A DNA stretch of 64,000 nt from Bombyx mori. Taxonomy: Eukaryota > Arthropoda > Insecta > Lepidoptera > Bombycidae. Shown in pieces: positions 1 through 11,745 of the stretch. Both the position numbers and the translations under genes were made by a program. Numbering within the stretch: the stretch's first letter is position 1; every line of letters begins with the position of its first letter. Under the pieces are notes generated by a model, which was given only the letters and a program-made list of their open reading frames with translations, was not told the origin of the DNA and did not search any database. The stretch is from the NCBI RefSeq assembly GCF_030269925.1, contig NC_085119.1:11195001-11259000 (forward strand), in the 5' to 3' direction.

Positions 1-99
1 ACAAAACCTTTGGGAGTAAACGACGATAGTGGCATACTAGGGGTTTTAACATGTAGCTTCCAAATGTATGTGTTTAAAGGCGCTCCACTTTTAATTACG

Positions 100-245
100 G
101 AACGCATGACTCAAAGCAGGAATGGAATGGTGGTACCTACTCGTAATGACATTTACTCCTTCCCACCAGTATTTTTTTTGCGTATTGAGTCTTTTAACAC
201 TATCTTATTCTGTTGACGTGGAAGTCGTCCGTGAACGCACATTTC
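100..245 (-). mobile_element. Diverged BMC1-type SINE fragment
   Basis: Recognisable by 'gtggtacctac' and the later 'gtggaagtcgtccgtgaac' block in correct order. Heavily mutated. Confidence 0.55.
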
Positions 246-1239
246 CATTCGCAACACTAAGAAAATATTTCCTAAGTAGTAGAAATAAGTAGGATGCCGC
301 TACCCACCCGCGTATTCTCGTAATAGGCCCATTAAATTACAATTAATATTTAAGTTATTTTAAAGCCTCGGTAATACTTGTAGTTGCAAGATTGATTGCC
401 AAGACTTGGCCATTTCGTTTTTGCGTGTTTATAGATTATTTAAGGTAATATCGGTGAAAAACTGAGTTATATTTTCTCGTCAATTAAGTTAAGTACGTTT
501 TAATTAAGGTGCTAAAAAGAACCGTTATCTCGGTGTGTTTGCGTTGAGGCCGCGAAGCCTCGCGAACGTAAATCAACGCAGGAGACATCGCTAACGCAGG
601 AGAATTAAAAAATACTCTGATTCAAGCGCGCTCTGAAATAAAGGACTTTGCGCAATCTTTGCGGGCGGTTAATGAATTACAATTTTGCTAATTTCGTGAC
701 GGGACTGTATTAAGAACTCGGCAAGCTATTTTTAGTAGTCTCGTACACGGGCAGCTAAGCTCACAGATCTTAAGGCATTATGCTGCTACCACAAACCAGC
801 ATAAATCTATTTAAATGCCCTGAGAAATGAAGTCTAAATTTCAGTTATACTGAAGATTTATCGGACTTGCGGCAGAACAACCCGTGCGGTTGTATCGCCT
901 AACCTATGGACGAAATAAGGCCACCAATAACTGCGCAACATTTTATATTTATATATATTATTTATGTTACGAGTGATTGTTTCCAATCGACATCAACATA
1001 TTTACAAACATGAACGGAAAAAACAAACCTGTAAATTAAATAGACACAATAGACAGGTACAATTTTTTTTCTTAGGAAGCACGTGCCTTTACGAATTACT
1101 TCCGCAACGAAGGAATTTCGTTGTGATAAAAAGTTATGCCACAAAAAGTTGTAAAGGAAGGTATTACGTGCGTTCGTGTGCGAAGAACCCAACAACCAGT
1201 CTAGCTCTTTTTTAAGGCACAGCCGTGATACCTACTGTA
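246..1239. other. No gene seen
   Basis: AT-rich DNA with a GC-richer patch near 530-610 containing a palindromic GCGAAGCCTCGCG. The open frames at 962-1215 on both strands show no protein family features. Confidence 0.5.
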
Positions 1240-1470
1240 CTACGTAGACAGACCCACAAGTCGATCGACCACCAGTAATTATGCAAATTAAAATTTTTTC
1301 GCTTTTGATTTTTATTACACGATGCTATTCCTTTACCGTGGAAGTCGATCATGAACATTTGAAAAATTGATACTTGCTAGGGGGGTTCGAACACTGGCAT
1401 CACAGTCGCATCGCTTGATACCAATGCACCGGGCTTCTCCTGTCTTATCCTTTAGGCCACGACGACATCA
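1240..1470 (-). mobile_element. BMC1-type SINE, tRNA-like head half only
   Basis: From 'ccaccagtaattatgcaaatt' to 'ctttaggccacgacgac', read in reverse. Carries the degenerate B box and the Arg-tRNA-like A-box block. Confidence 0.7.
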
Positions 1471-2499
1471 AACTTCTTGCCTGAAGACATCCGTTCCGAA
1501 TCAAAGAGTGGGACAAATATGAATCGTAGAACTGAGACTTCAAACTCATGTCAAAGGTGACGGTATTTACATTGAAATAAGGACTTCGGTAACCAGTTAG
1601 AACCCGATATGCCATGAATTCGTTTGCCCATCGAGTGCAATAAAAAATAAGAACTCTAAAATGTTTCTTTAATAAAACAGTGATACTAAATCTGGCGCTG
1701 CTTCCGCGAGCACCGCTAAGACAATATCATGAAAAATTGCAGCGGTAGTACGCCCTCCGCCGACATCTTAATTAATCATTACAGATTAAATGTGAAATAT
1801 TAACTGAGATAAAAATAAAAGATCTAGAATTGGGAAATAAATCATGATTGAAATTAAAACTTTTCTAAATGCGAAGTAAAAATAGATATTCTTTTTTCGC
1901 CAACCTCGATTGCTACCGTGGCCGCTTGAAAAAAGTAAACAAACAACAACTGCCTAATAATGACTTATTGATAAAAATCATGATGTGCGTGCATTCAGTT
2001 ACACCACTATACCAGAGTTCAAATCACTATTCCGTGGTTCAAATGATAGAAATTTCAAATAACAGGTAAGGATCAGTGGTGTGTGTAGCAACGCTTCAAA
2101 CTAATATTACCTAGTATTTGTTCACGAACCACTTCCGATATGATTGAAATGATATAAACGTAAACCATGTTCATGAACATTGTAATATAACGTTAACTAG
2201 TGGTCCCGCAGTAGTCGAAATTCGACTATAATTAATTAGAATTAGAAGTTTGAACATTATTATGATTATATTGTCAAAGACTATTTATTATACTTTATAT
2301 AAACACAAATTTACCTAAGACTACATTTTAGACAAATATTACAAGACAAACAATATTTAATCTATTCTCAATTTTACCACACACTATGAGCAATAAGAAA
2401 AGTTTGACAATAATCTAATAGTATGCATGCGTGTTGTATGTCAAATATATGGTAGTGTGTGTAATGTATTTTTTTAATTGATTTAATGATTTTTTTATG
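1471..2499. other. No gene seen
   Basis: AT-rich sequence without recognisable exons or repeats. Confidence 0.45.
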
Positions 2500-2636
2500 C
2501 GTAATTTAAAAAAATATTAACATTCTGCACTTCTTCTCCATATTTTCTATAAGTGTGGGAAGTTTCATACTCCTCCGTCCCCGCAATTTTCGTAAAAAGG
2601 GGTACAAAGTTTTTGCTTCACGTATTAATATATAGA
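2500..2636 (-). mobile_element. Helitron-like 5' end fragment
   Basis: On the - strand it begins TCTATATATTAATACGTGAA next to a T on the + strand, and contains the block 'ggacggaggagtatgaaa', which recurs at 41253-41270. TC after A is the Helitron 5' rule. The left boundary was not found. Confidence 0.45.
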
Positions 2637-2904
2637 TATTTCATTAAATAGGTATTATAGAAACAGATTGCTCAAAAATTTGAACTAGCTCTGATCGTTC
2701 TAAATGACGTTGCAATAAATATTTATGAGGGGTCTGCGGGAGAATTGGTGCGTAGTACCAGACCAGTTCCCCATATCTCTCCCGAACGCTTTAATGTCGG
2801 TGACGACATAAGTCATGTATCTGCATAATTTTATTTGATAACTACCCCAACCAGATTTGAAACTCATTTATAGTTTAAGAGAGAACTTTAAAAGGAGAAT
2901 TTTA

Positions 2905-3344
2905 CTTCTTTTTTTTTGCTTATATAGGTGGATGAGCTTACAGCCCACCTGGTGTACCTAAAGTGGTTAATGGAGCCCATAGACATCTACAACGTAAATG
3001 CGCCAAATTGAGATATAAGTTCTAAGGTCTCAATATAGTTACAACGGCTGCCCCACCCTTCAAACCGAAATGCATTACTGCTTCACGACAGAAATAGGCA
3101 GGGCGGTGGTACCTACCCGTACGGACATACAAGAGGTCCTACCACCAGTAATTACGCAAATTATGATTTTGCGGGTTTGATTTTTATTACACGATGTTAT
3201 TCCTTCACCGTGGAAGTCAATCGTGAACATTTGTTAAGTACGTATTTCATTAGAAAAATTGGTACCCGCCTACGGGATTCGAACACCGTTGCATCGCTAG
3301 ATACGAATGAACCGGACGTCCCATCCTTTAGGCCACGACGACTT
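2905..3344 (-). mobile_element. BMC1-type SINE, long form, nearly full length
   Basis: Poly(T) at the left, then the conserved 3' region, ending at the right with the tRNA-like head 'aggccacgacgac'. Part of a duplicated block whose other copy starts near 3851. Confidence 0.8.
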
Positions 3345-3539
3345 CTCTTACTCTTACTTACTCGACTTACTCTTCTTCTCAAACAAGTATTACAATATTT
3401 TTACTACTTGTGAAATCCAGTTAGGCTCTGTTGGGGTTATAAAAAAGTCCCTCATATATCTCTTGTCATGATAAATTACGAAAACAACGAAAAAGGAATC
3501 GGTCCAACGTTCTCGAGTGATCGGTCATACATGTAATAA

Positions 3540-3800
3540 ATAATAAATATTTACTAACAATCACGCCACGTTAACTAGTCCCGTTATAAGTTCGTAAAGA
3601 ACTTGTGTTACAGGTACCAGATAACGGAAATAAATGTAAGATTTTTATTATACACATAGGTACATATATTTAATATACATCCATAACCCTGGAAAAGACC
3701 TTTATATTTATCATACAAATGTCTTCCCTTGGCGGGATTCGAACCCGCGAACCCCTTATGTAGTGACCATGTCACTTACCACTACACCAGACGGCCGTTG
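3540..3800 (-). mobile_element. tRNA-derived SINE (second family)
   Basis: Reverse orientation: B box GGTTCGAATCC (3735-3745) and A box TGGTGTAGTGG (3779-3789). The rest of the body matches the copy at 22493. The acceptor-stem ends do not pair well, so it is a SINE head and not a working tRNA gene. Confidence 0.75.
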
Positions 3801-3819
3801 GTGGACCAGAATGGACCTT

Positions 3820-4275
3820 ACCATTTTTTATTTTTTATTTTTTTTTATTACCTAGATATGTGGACGAGCTCACAGCCCACCTGGTGTTAAGTGGTTACTG
3901 GAACCCATAGACATCTACAACGTAAATGCGCCACACACCTCGAGATATAAGTTCTAAGGTCTCAGTATAGTTACAACGGCTGCCCCACCCTTCAAAGCGA
4001 AACGCATTACTGCTTCACGGCAGAAATAAGCGGGGCGGTGGTACCTACCCGTGCGGACTCACAAGAGGTCCTACCACCAGTAATTACGCAAATTATAATT
4101 TTGCGAGTTTGATTTTTATTATACGATGTTATTCCTTCACCGTGGAAGTCAATCGTGAACATTTGTTAAGTACCTACTTATTTCATTAGAAAAATTGGTA
4201 CCCTCCTGCGGGATTCGACCACCGTTGCATCGCTAGATACGAATGAACCGGACATCCCATCCTTTAGACCACGAC
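3820..4275 (-). mobile_element. BMC1-type SINE, long form, duplicate copy
   Basis: Very similar to the copy at 2905, including the right-hand non-SINE flank. T-rich left end, tRNA-like head at the right end. Confidence 0.8.
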
Positions 4276-4460
4276 GACTTCTCTTACTCTTACTTACTTG
4301 ACTTACTCTTCTTCTCAAACAAGTATTACAATATTTTGACTACTTGTGAAATCCAGTCAGGCTTTGCTGGGGTTATAAAAAAAGTCCTTCATATAGCTCT
4401 TGTCATGATAAATTAGGAAAACAACGAAAGAGGAATCGGTCCAACCGTTCTCGAGTGATC

Positions 4461-4826
4461 CGTGTGACTATGATTTTTTGTTAAGGTCCATTTTTTACTT
4501 AAAAGGTATTGTGTATCATTATGTATTGTGTAAAAACACATCTAAAGATATGCCTTTATAAATGCCATGTAAATACGTTGCTCCATTGTGTTTCACATCA
4601 TGATATTTAAAACATGTAATGAGCCGCAGAATTTTACACAATATTAATAGAAACAAAAAGAGGTTATGATAGCTTCCAACCAAAAATTCGGTCGACAAAG
4701 ATTTATTAAAAAAAAAAAAAAAAAATGTGTGCGTGTACTAGTGTACACACGTAAGAAGTGAAACTTGTTTATGGCCTTATTTTTCGAAAAATGATCTACA
4801 TGCAACTTTCTAGAAATTGGTTAAAT
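4461..4826. other. No gene seen
   Basis: AT-rich; holds a 17-bp poly(A) run near 4709 followed by a GTGT/TACAC palindromic patch. Confidence 0.45.
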
Positions 4827-4950
4827 AAAGTTAAATTAGATAAAGTTTAAACAAAAGGATTTTATTATCATAGACATGAATACAAAAAAGTTAAATTAGA
4901 TAAAGTTTAAACAAAAGGATTTTATTATCATAGACATGAATACAAAAAAG
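4827..4950. repeat. Perfect 60-bp tandem duplication
   Basis: Two identical units (4827-4886 and 4887-4946, plus 4 bases). The identity points to a recent event, or an assembly artefact. Confidence 0.9.
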
Positions 4951-5576
4951 ATGGCGCGTAACGGAAAAATGTGACGCGTAACCGAAAAATGTGACGGTAA
5001 ATTTTTTTCCAACGCCGATAAGGAAGTTTCACTTCAAAAATCCGCCAACGAAACATTAGTAAATAATTAAACTTTGTTTAGAATGAAGTTAACGTTTGCA
5101 CTTTTCTATTTCCTAATAAATTCTACTCTTTTTTTTAAAATCAATATATTTCAATTATAAGAATATTAAACAAATATAATTATTTCAAACGTTACGCTGA
5201 TCACCGCCAAGGATTTCATTAAAACAAAATATTAAACGTTACATTATAAACTGCCGAACAGCTACCGCCATAATAAAATAGTCGTCAGATATGGAAATAA
5301 GATGGCGGGAGCTGCCGTAATCTCTGTTTTATTCCTTAACTTATTCCGTTCCGTGTCAGAGTTACTTTGCATTATTTTTTTCCACAAAAAAAAAGAAATA
5401 TGTTTCTTTGCTATAATTCTTTCTTGTATGTAATCTCATAAATTATGTTCTACAAAATATTGCTCATAGCTATATTTTGAATTTTATAATATGAACTATA
5501 TTTTTGTGGTAGAGTAGGTATTGTTAGAGTCGTATCAACGCTAATACAATTGAACAAATCTGTACTAATATATAAA
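4951..5576. other. No gene seen
   Basis: AT-rich, with a short repeated 'gtgacgcgtaac/gaaaaatg' motif near 4950-5000. Confidence 0.4.
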
Positions 5577-5758
5577 TCTACAGTGGTTTTACGGATGTTC
5601 GTTATAACTACTGAACCATGCGTCCGATTGACTTGAAACTCGGTATCCATGTAGAAAATACATGTACTTAATGGATAGGCTAATATTTATATGAGTGTTG
5701 GACTCCTAGATAATAATGTTAATTTTAAATGCACAGCGAAGCGGACGAGTACGGCTAG
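5577..5758 (+). mobile_element. Small Helitron-like element
   Basis: Begins TCTACAG after A and ends GGCTAG before T, as Helitrons do (TC...CTAG between A and T). Contains 'gcgaagcggacgagtac' just before the end, typical of lepidopteran elements. 182 bp, non-autonomous. Confidence 0.6.
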
Positions 5759-6159
5759 TACTATATAATATTGATATTATTTTGATTTAAATACATATTC
5801 TGAGACTTGACATGTCACTTGAATGTCATGGCGATGGCTTGTTCAAGAGAAACCCGTTTCGAAACTGTGGAGCAGTAGTACCTATACAATCATCTACAAT
5901 ACAAAACATTATATTAACCACTTACAAATTTACATGACATCTTAGTTTCTTTCATTTACATATAAAGTTATATATTATATTTATATACTGTCTATTCAAA
6001 ACCCCCCATATATTATTTTACCTCTCATAATAATTATATTTAAATACCTATGCATCTTGTTAAATTTCGAAGTAGTCAATAGCGTCGAAATTTAATAAAA
6101 GTATCTATTAGCTTTAACAAAAAAAAAAAAAAAAATCATCTACAAGCATCGTTTATATA
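5759..6159. other. No gene seen
   Basis: AT-rich; ends in an 18-bp poly(A) run. Confidence 0.4.
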
Positions 6160-6390
6160 TGATTCTGTGTTAAGTGGGTTCCGGAGGCTATAAATATCAA
6201 CAGAGTAAATGTCGCCACCCAGCTTGAGACTTGAGATTTCAGTTTTTACAGTGCAACGGCTTCCCTACCCTTCAAACCGAAATCCATTAGGTACTGCTTC
6301 ACGACAGAAATAGTAGTAGAATAGGTGTAAATAAATTAAACAGGGTGGTGGTACCTACCAGTGTAGAGTCACAATACGTCCTACCACCAC
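6160..6390 (-). mobile_element. Old BMC1-type SINE copy
   Basis: Diverged but ordered match through 'acggcttccctacccttcaaaccgaaa' and 'ggtggtacctacc'. A ~25-bp AT-rich insertion splits it near 6310. Confidence 0.65.
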
Positions 6391-6399
6391 TAAAAGGTG

Positions 6400-6672
6400 C
6401 AATGCATCTTTAATGTGAATGCCGCCTTACATCTTGAGACATAATAAGATCGAAGTCTCAATTATACATATAAAGGTTGTCCTACCTTTTCAACCAGAAC
6501 ATATGACTAGGTATTATGCGGCAGAAATAGGAATGGCAGTCATCATTTATTGTTTTTATTTTTTGATTACTAGATGTTATTCCTTCTTAATGAGAGTCAT
6601 TCATCAAAGATTAAGCCTGTCATCGCTTGATACGACTACACTGGGCATCTTATTCTTTGAACTACGAAGACT
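6400..6672 (-). mobile_element. Old BMC1-type SINE copy, long form
   Basis: A second diverged copy directly after the first; still shows 'cagaaatagg', 'ttactagatgttattccttc' and the remains of the tRNA-like head. The open frame at 6419-6691 is a by-product of this repeat. Confidence 0.55.
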
Positions 6673-6979
6673 AAAACTTGTTCTAATATAGAATTGCACA
6701 AAACGTTTCTAGAACTTACAGCATGTCAATTTCAAACAACGTATTCATTATGAAAAGGAACATTGAACAACATGAAATTTACATGAAAATTTAATACTGA
6801 AATATCATAAAAAATATGTTCCATGATATATATGGCCAATGTTTAATCTTTGTTTCAGGATTTATAATAACAAACAATACTGTTGAGACATTGTTTGTAA
6901 GGTCTTACCTTTAAGGTCTTATAAAGTCATGTAAAGTCTTACCTTTTGTTAACTATATTTGATTACTATTTATTTACGA

Positions 6980-7440
6980 CGGCTAGCAAACGCTTCAAGT
7001 GCGACTTTGCTTTTATGCAGAGTTATATTGGCTACGTCTCAAGCTAGCGAGCTACAAAACTATTTAAGCTAACTTAAGTGCTCTGAGGAATTGTTCGAGA
7101 TGATACCGGCATCTCGTTTTTACCATCGCACCGCCCGCCACCGGAGTAGAGTTCATCCATACTACCTGGAGCCACTGCGGTCATCCACAGTGCGTTTCCA
7201 GAGGTCTTTTTTGCCACGTACCATCCGGCTATGGAATGAGCTCCTCTCCACGGTGTTTCCCGAGCGCTATGACATGTCCTTCTTCAAACGAGGCTTGTGG
7301 AGAGTATTAAGCGGTAGGCAGCGGCTTGGCTCTGCCCCTGGCATTGCTGAAGTCCATGGGCGACGGTAACCACTCACCATCAGGTGGGCCGTATGCTCGT
7401 CTGCCTACAAGGGCAATAAAAAAAAATAAAAAAAAATAAA
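6980..7440 (+). mobile_element. 3' end of a non-LTR retrotransposon (CR1/jockey-like)
   Basis: The frame to 7369 ends in RSFLPRTIRLWNELL and ERYDMSFFKR, the usual C-terminus after the reverse transcriptase of such elements. After the stop come 'ccatcaggtgggccgtatgc' and an A-rich tail. Heavily 5'-truncated, so not active. Confidence 0.7.
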
Positions 7441-9944
7441 AACTTACTGTGAGCGCACCGTAAATGCTTATGTCTTATGTTTACTGTATTGCGATAGAAA
7501 ACCTATTGAAACATATGATTAATTTTACTATATAAATAGTTCATGTTTATAACCGCTGTAAATATGTCTGTCATAACATATTTTTTGGGATGTTCAAGTA
7601 AAAGTCGATCGGCGTGCTTTACCACTAATAGAAGTTAAAGTCGAAACAGAACATTGGCCTTCAGTTTCCTAGTCTATAATCTACGCATATATATAGTGTT
7701 AGATAAATATGTATAATTTGAAAACAAAAATCTTTTTATTGTTTTTTTTAATTAGACATTTAATTTAAAATAAATTTTCAAATTAGATAACAAAATCTCT
7801 TCAAAGATCCTTGCTACTGTTATAGATCTAAAAGCCTTGAGATCGACAGTATCATGCACCACGACGTCTGGCTGGTGACTGAAAGTTGATCTGGTGGGCG
7901 GAGTTCCGAGTGGGCGTCAACGAACCCCGCCCATTCAGTGACTCCGCCTACCTAGAACGAAACACTAGTGACAGCTGGGCGGAGTTTACTGAAGTACCGT
8001 AGTTAAGGACACTTTATCAAGTAATTTGTTACCATCGATGCGAAATTTAAAATTTATTTGTCTAGCAAAATTTTCGTATGAATATTTTTTGTAATACTTT
8101 GTCATTAATGAGACCTCGTGTTTTGACAAAGTATTATAGAATCAAACATTAATATGTTAATTAAGTTAAATTTATTTAAAGCCGCGCAAATATACGTTTT
8201 TACTATCTTTGTAAAACTTGAATTGACCGAAACACAGAATATTACATCATCTCAATATCAAACACACGTCTAATTTATCTGCAAATTTTAATGAAATTAC
8301 TATATAAAACAAATTCATAAAATTGTGAAATCATTAAATTTACACGAACAATTTTCAATTTCGCTGCAATTTTCAAACTTATATTTTACAAATTTTAAAT
8401 TTTAAAAATAATGAAAGATACAATTCCAAGAATTTTCTTTGCCGAGGCAGTGTTTAAAATGATCCTAAAATGAAAATGTTAAGCTCCACTTAAAGAGTTA
8501 TGAGGGCCGTCGCGAGATGACTACGAAAGGAATCTCTTTGAGTAAATCGTTAACATAGACGCGCCAATGGAATACTTAGATCATAATGTTCAAAGTAAAC
8601 CTATTGTAAGTAACTGCGTAAATAAAAATAATACGAATAGAATTTATTTAGTCAATATTGTAACATTTGTTTGTTAACATGGTAAATTAAATTAATAGTC
8701 TGCGTGTTAATTGTTCTTTTTTGACTCGCAAACACAATAGTTTTGCTCGTAAAATATCATAATCAAGTGTATTTTAAGACGAAATTCAAAGCGTTCCAAC
8801 TTAATGATTTTGAAGAATTCATATTGTGGCTACAACTTTTGGGCTATTTTTTTTATTAATTAAATCAAACAAATCGAACATATCGTATATTAATTATATT
8901 GAAAATATTTTCACAAAAATAACACAATAAATTGCACAACAACACGATGTTTTAAAATAATAATTACAATATGAAACAATATCTTACCATTACGCTTCAG
9001 GGTGTCGCTTTACCTTAAAGCGTTATTCCAACCCTTTTCCAGAACGGACAACGACCCGACAACGACTTTGATGTCACTAAAACGACTCAAAAAATTCAAC
9101 GAGTTATTTAAGTCTTTCATCGACAGTATAAACAATTTTACAAACATAGATACACTTTACAAACATAGATAGGATTAAATATATTTTCTATTGAATATTA
9201 CCATGAATGTACAAGAAAAAGTACCATCGTCGTCTACATCTACTGATTAAAAATCTTGCCTTGCACTTTGTGAGTTTTAAGATAAGCATAAGGGACAGTA
9301 CAGTTTTACAACGCCGTCGAAGTTTTGATATTTCAAATATGTACTTATTGGCTTTAGTAATCACATAGTTTCAAATGTACTATGAGCTTGTTCGTTTATC
9401 CATCTAAGTTAATTAATGTATATATAACACAAATTAAGACACATTCACACATGTTAAGTGTCTTGCTTTTGAAAGTTGTGACAGCCCTGCACAATTATGC
9501 ACACTACGACTAAAAAATAATACTTGTGACAATTATAGGCTTCTATGAGCTTCTAGAGTGATTTGATCATCTGCCATCTATAGTAATCCAGCATTTTACT
9601 TTGTCTCTATAATAAATATGTATTTACTTAAATTCAGTCATCTTCAAGTGATCGTATCTTTGTAACATATCAATGTGAATACAGTGACAATAGTCACAGA
9701 AGCTACTGCTCCAAACAACGGCGCATTGAATCAACGTAAACATGAAATTGTGACAATTAATGCTATTACTATGTTTTAATAAGCAGCATTTATGCAGACT
9801 ATATGAAATTAATTATGTCGCTTTCTTGATATAATCAAGACACAATAAAAAAGGTTTGTTCTTAAGTTACCTTGTTTTGATTAAACTAGTTGTCTGGGAC
9901 ATGCTTTTACATTCTATTAAAAAAATTACTGTAGCAACTGGGTT
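7441..9944. other. No gene seen; contains a GC-box cluster
   Basis: Mostly AT-rich. At 7890-7990 there is an unusual run of GGGCGGAG/CTCCGCC motifs. No exons or known repeats recognised. Confidence 0.45.
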
Positions 9945-10006
9945 GTGTGTGTGTGTATGTGTGTGTGCGTATGCGTGTGCGTGTGCGTACCCGTATGCGT
10001 ATGCGT
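9945..10006. repeat. TG/TGCG microsatellite
   Basis: Imperfect GT and GCGTAT/GCGTGT repeats. Confidence 0.9.
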
Positions 10007-10316
10007 GGTTATTGTGTATAACTGAATTTAATAAATCGGAAAGTTTTAGATAAATTATATTGTTATTCGCTTACGATTATCACTCCACATGCTTGTAGCT
10101 CTAGAATAGTAACTCAAAAAACGAACCCATTAAAAACCGCATGGCATGAGAACCTTTTGATCAACGTCAAAATAGAATTCATAAAATATAAGGAAGGCCA
10201 GTAGCGTATACAAAGCGAATGCGAGTTGAGGCACTTTCACTATACAAGTCTTTGGAGCATCGGTCGTTTGTGACAATATCATCGGAGATCTCGGTTTGTG
10301 GCTATTTCACCCATTA

Positions 10317-10479
10317 AAGGCGGTGCCATTGTGACATTACCGTATTAGTGAGGGCGGAGATCATGTAATTCTTTTACGGTTCTGGCTCCCTTCGATGATT
10401 AAGACGGTGCCATTGAGACCGTATTAGTAAGGGCGGAGATCGTGTAACTCCTTTACTGTTCTGGCCTCTTCGATAATGC
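10317..10479. repeat. Imperfect ~80-bp tandem duplication
   Basis: Two units, each reading 'cggtgccattg..', 'cgtattagt', 'gggcggagatc' and 'ttctggc..cttcgat'. The units have diverged by several substitutions and small indels. Confidence 0.8.
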
Positions 10480-10979
10480 CTAGGCTTGCATTAAATACAC
10501 CATTCAGCTCCGTCATTTTTTATCCTCATATGAAACAAAACAGAGACAAGAGAAGAAAGTCTGTAATCCGCATATATCAGTATATAACCATCGTCTCAAA
10601 CTTGCACAAGTTCTTGAATAATTGATTTTCTTAAGTTTCTAATATTAAAAGAATATCTTGCATATAACCTCTTAGTACCCCTTCAGATCAATTCCACTCG
10701 ATTTACCAGAATAAACCCACAAATCGAATTGACAGGTTGCTGTCCAATATTTTTCCCGGGATTTTACTAACTGCCCCTCCGTCAAGACAATTAACCAAAC
10801 GAGTGTTGGCTGATTTATTGGTGAGGTTGACTAAGCCGAATCGATACTGATACGGAATATTTTTATATAGGTTCCTGTTGCACTAACGCTCCAATAAATA
10901 CTCCAATAAGAACTTGCAAGGAAATCTATCACAACCCTTCACGTTTCTGCATTGAATCATTTAAAACTTACCCCTAGAC
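10480..10979. other. No gene seen
   Basis: Unremarkable AT-rich DNA. Confidence 0.4.
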
Positions 10980-11005
10980 ACTACTAACTATACCTTATAC
11001 CTTCT

Positions 11006-11148
11006 ATACCTTAGAACTTATATTTCAAGGTGTGTGGCGCATTTACGTTGTAGATGTCTATGGGCTCCAGTAACCACTTAACACCAGGTGGGCTGTGAGG
11101 TCGTCCACACAGCTAAGCTATAAAAAAAAAAAAATAAAAAAAAAAATT
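11006..11148 (+). mobile_element. BMC1-type SINE 3' end
   Basis: From 'cttagaacttatatttcaagg' to an A-rich tail, sense orientation, 5'-truncated. Confidence 0.8.
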
Positions 11149-11157
11149 GAGTGTTCA

Positions 11158-11250
11158 TTTTTTTATTTATTTCTTTGGACGAGCTTACGGCCACACGGTT
11201 TTAAGTGGTTACCGGAGCCCATAGACACTTACGACGTAAAAGCCGCCACC
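11158..11250 (-). mobile_element. BMC1-type SINE 3' end, reversed
   Basis: T-rich left end then 'ggacgagcttacggcc..cccatagacac'. Stops abruptly where the next, opposite copy begins. Confidence 0.75.
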
Positions 11251-11430
11251 ATGCGTTTCGGTTTCAAGGGTAGGGCAGGGTAGGGCAGCCGTTGTAACTA
11301 TACTGAGATCTTAGAACTTATATCTCAAGATGGGTGACGCATTTACGTTGTAGATGTCTATGAGCTCCAGTAACCACTTAACACTAGGTCGCCTGTGAGA
11401 TCGTCCAACCATTTAAGCAATAAAAAAATT
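11251..11430 (+). mobile_element. BMC1-type SINE copy
   Basis: Starts 'atgcgtttcggtttcaaggg', has an 11-bp repeated 'gggtagggcag', and ends in 'taagcaataaaaaaatt'. Confidence 0.8.
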
Positions 11431-11440
11431 AAAATAGAAA

Positions 11441-11592
11441 ACCTACCTCGAGACATAAGTTCTATATCTCAGTTTTAACATTACAACGGCTGCCCTACCC
11501 TTCAAACCGAAACGCATTACTGCTTCACGGTAGAAATAGGCAGGGTGGTAGTACCTACCCGTGCGGACACAATGCGTCCTACCACCAGTAAG
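11441..11592 (-). mobile_element. BMC1-type SINE fragment, reversed
   Basis: Internal part only, from 'cctcgagacataagttct' to 'ctaccaccagta'. Runs into the AG microsatellite. Confidence 0.75.
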
Positions 11593-11613
11593 AGAGAGAG
11601 AGAGAGAGAGAGA
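11590..11613. repeat. AG microsatellite
   Basis: About eleven AG units between two transposable element ends. Confidence 0.9.
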
Positions 11614-11745
11614 ATACACTTTATTGCACACCAACACAATTCACATTAAAAAAAAAACAGTCAAAAAGCACATATGTACAATAGGCGGTCTTATCGCTAA
11701 AAGCGATCTCTTCCAGACAACCGTTTAATTTACAGAAATTCTGTA
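11614..11745 (-). mobile_element. Non-LTR retrotransposon 3' end
   Basis: On the - strand: 'ctggaagagatcgctttta..ataagaccgcc' followed by 'gcaataaagtgtatt', a common lepidopteran LINE 3' UTR ending in a dinucleotide tail. A related copy is at 49560. Confidence 0.55.

Larger units (their letters stand above)
2921..4460. repeat. Direct duplication of a ~600-bp block
   Basis: 2921-3522 and 3851-4460 are near-identical: a long BMC1-type SINE plus about 180 bp of following sequence (from 'tcttactctt' style CT-rich DNA to 'tctcgagtgatc'). The second tRNA-derived SINE lies between them. Confidence 0.75.

Noticed and set aside
3725..3800. A functional tRNA gene (also at 22493)
   Set aside because: A and B boxes are good, but the acceptor stem does not pair and both copies continue into the same SINE body.
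7091..7369. 92-codon frame as a host gene
   Set aside because: Its sequence (RSFLPRTIRLWNELL) is the C-terminus of a non-LTR retrotransposon and is followed by that element's 3' tail.
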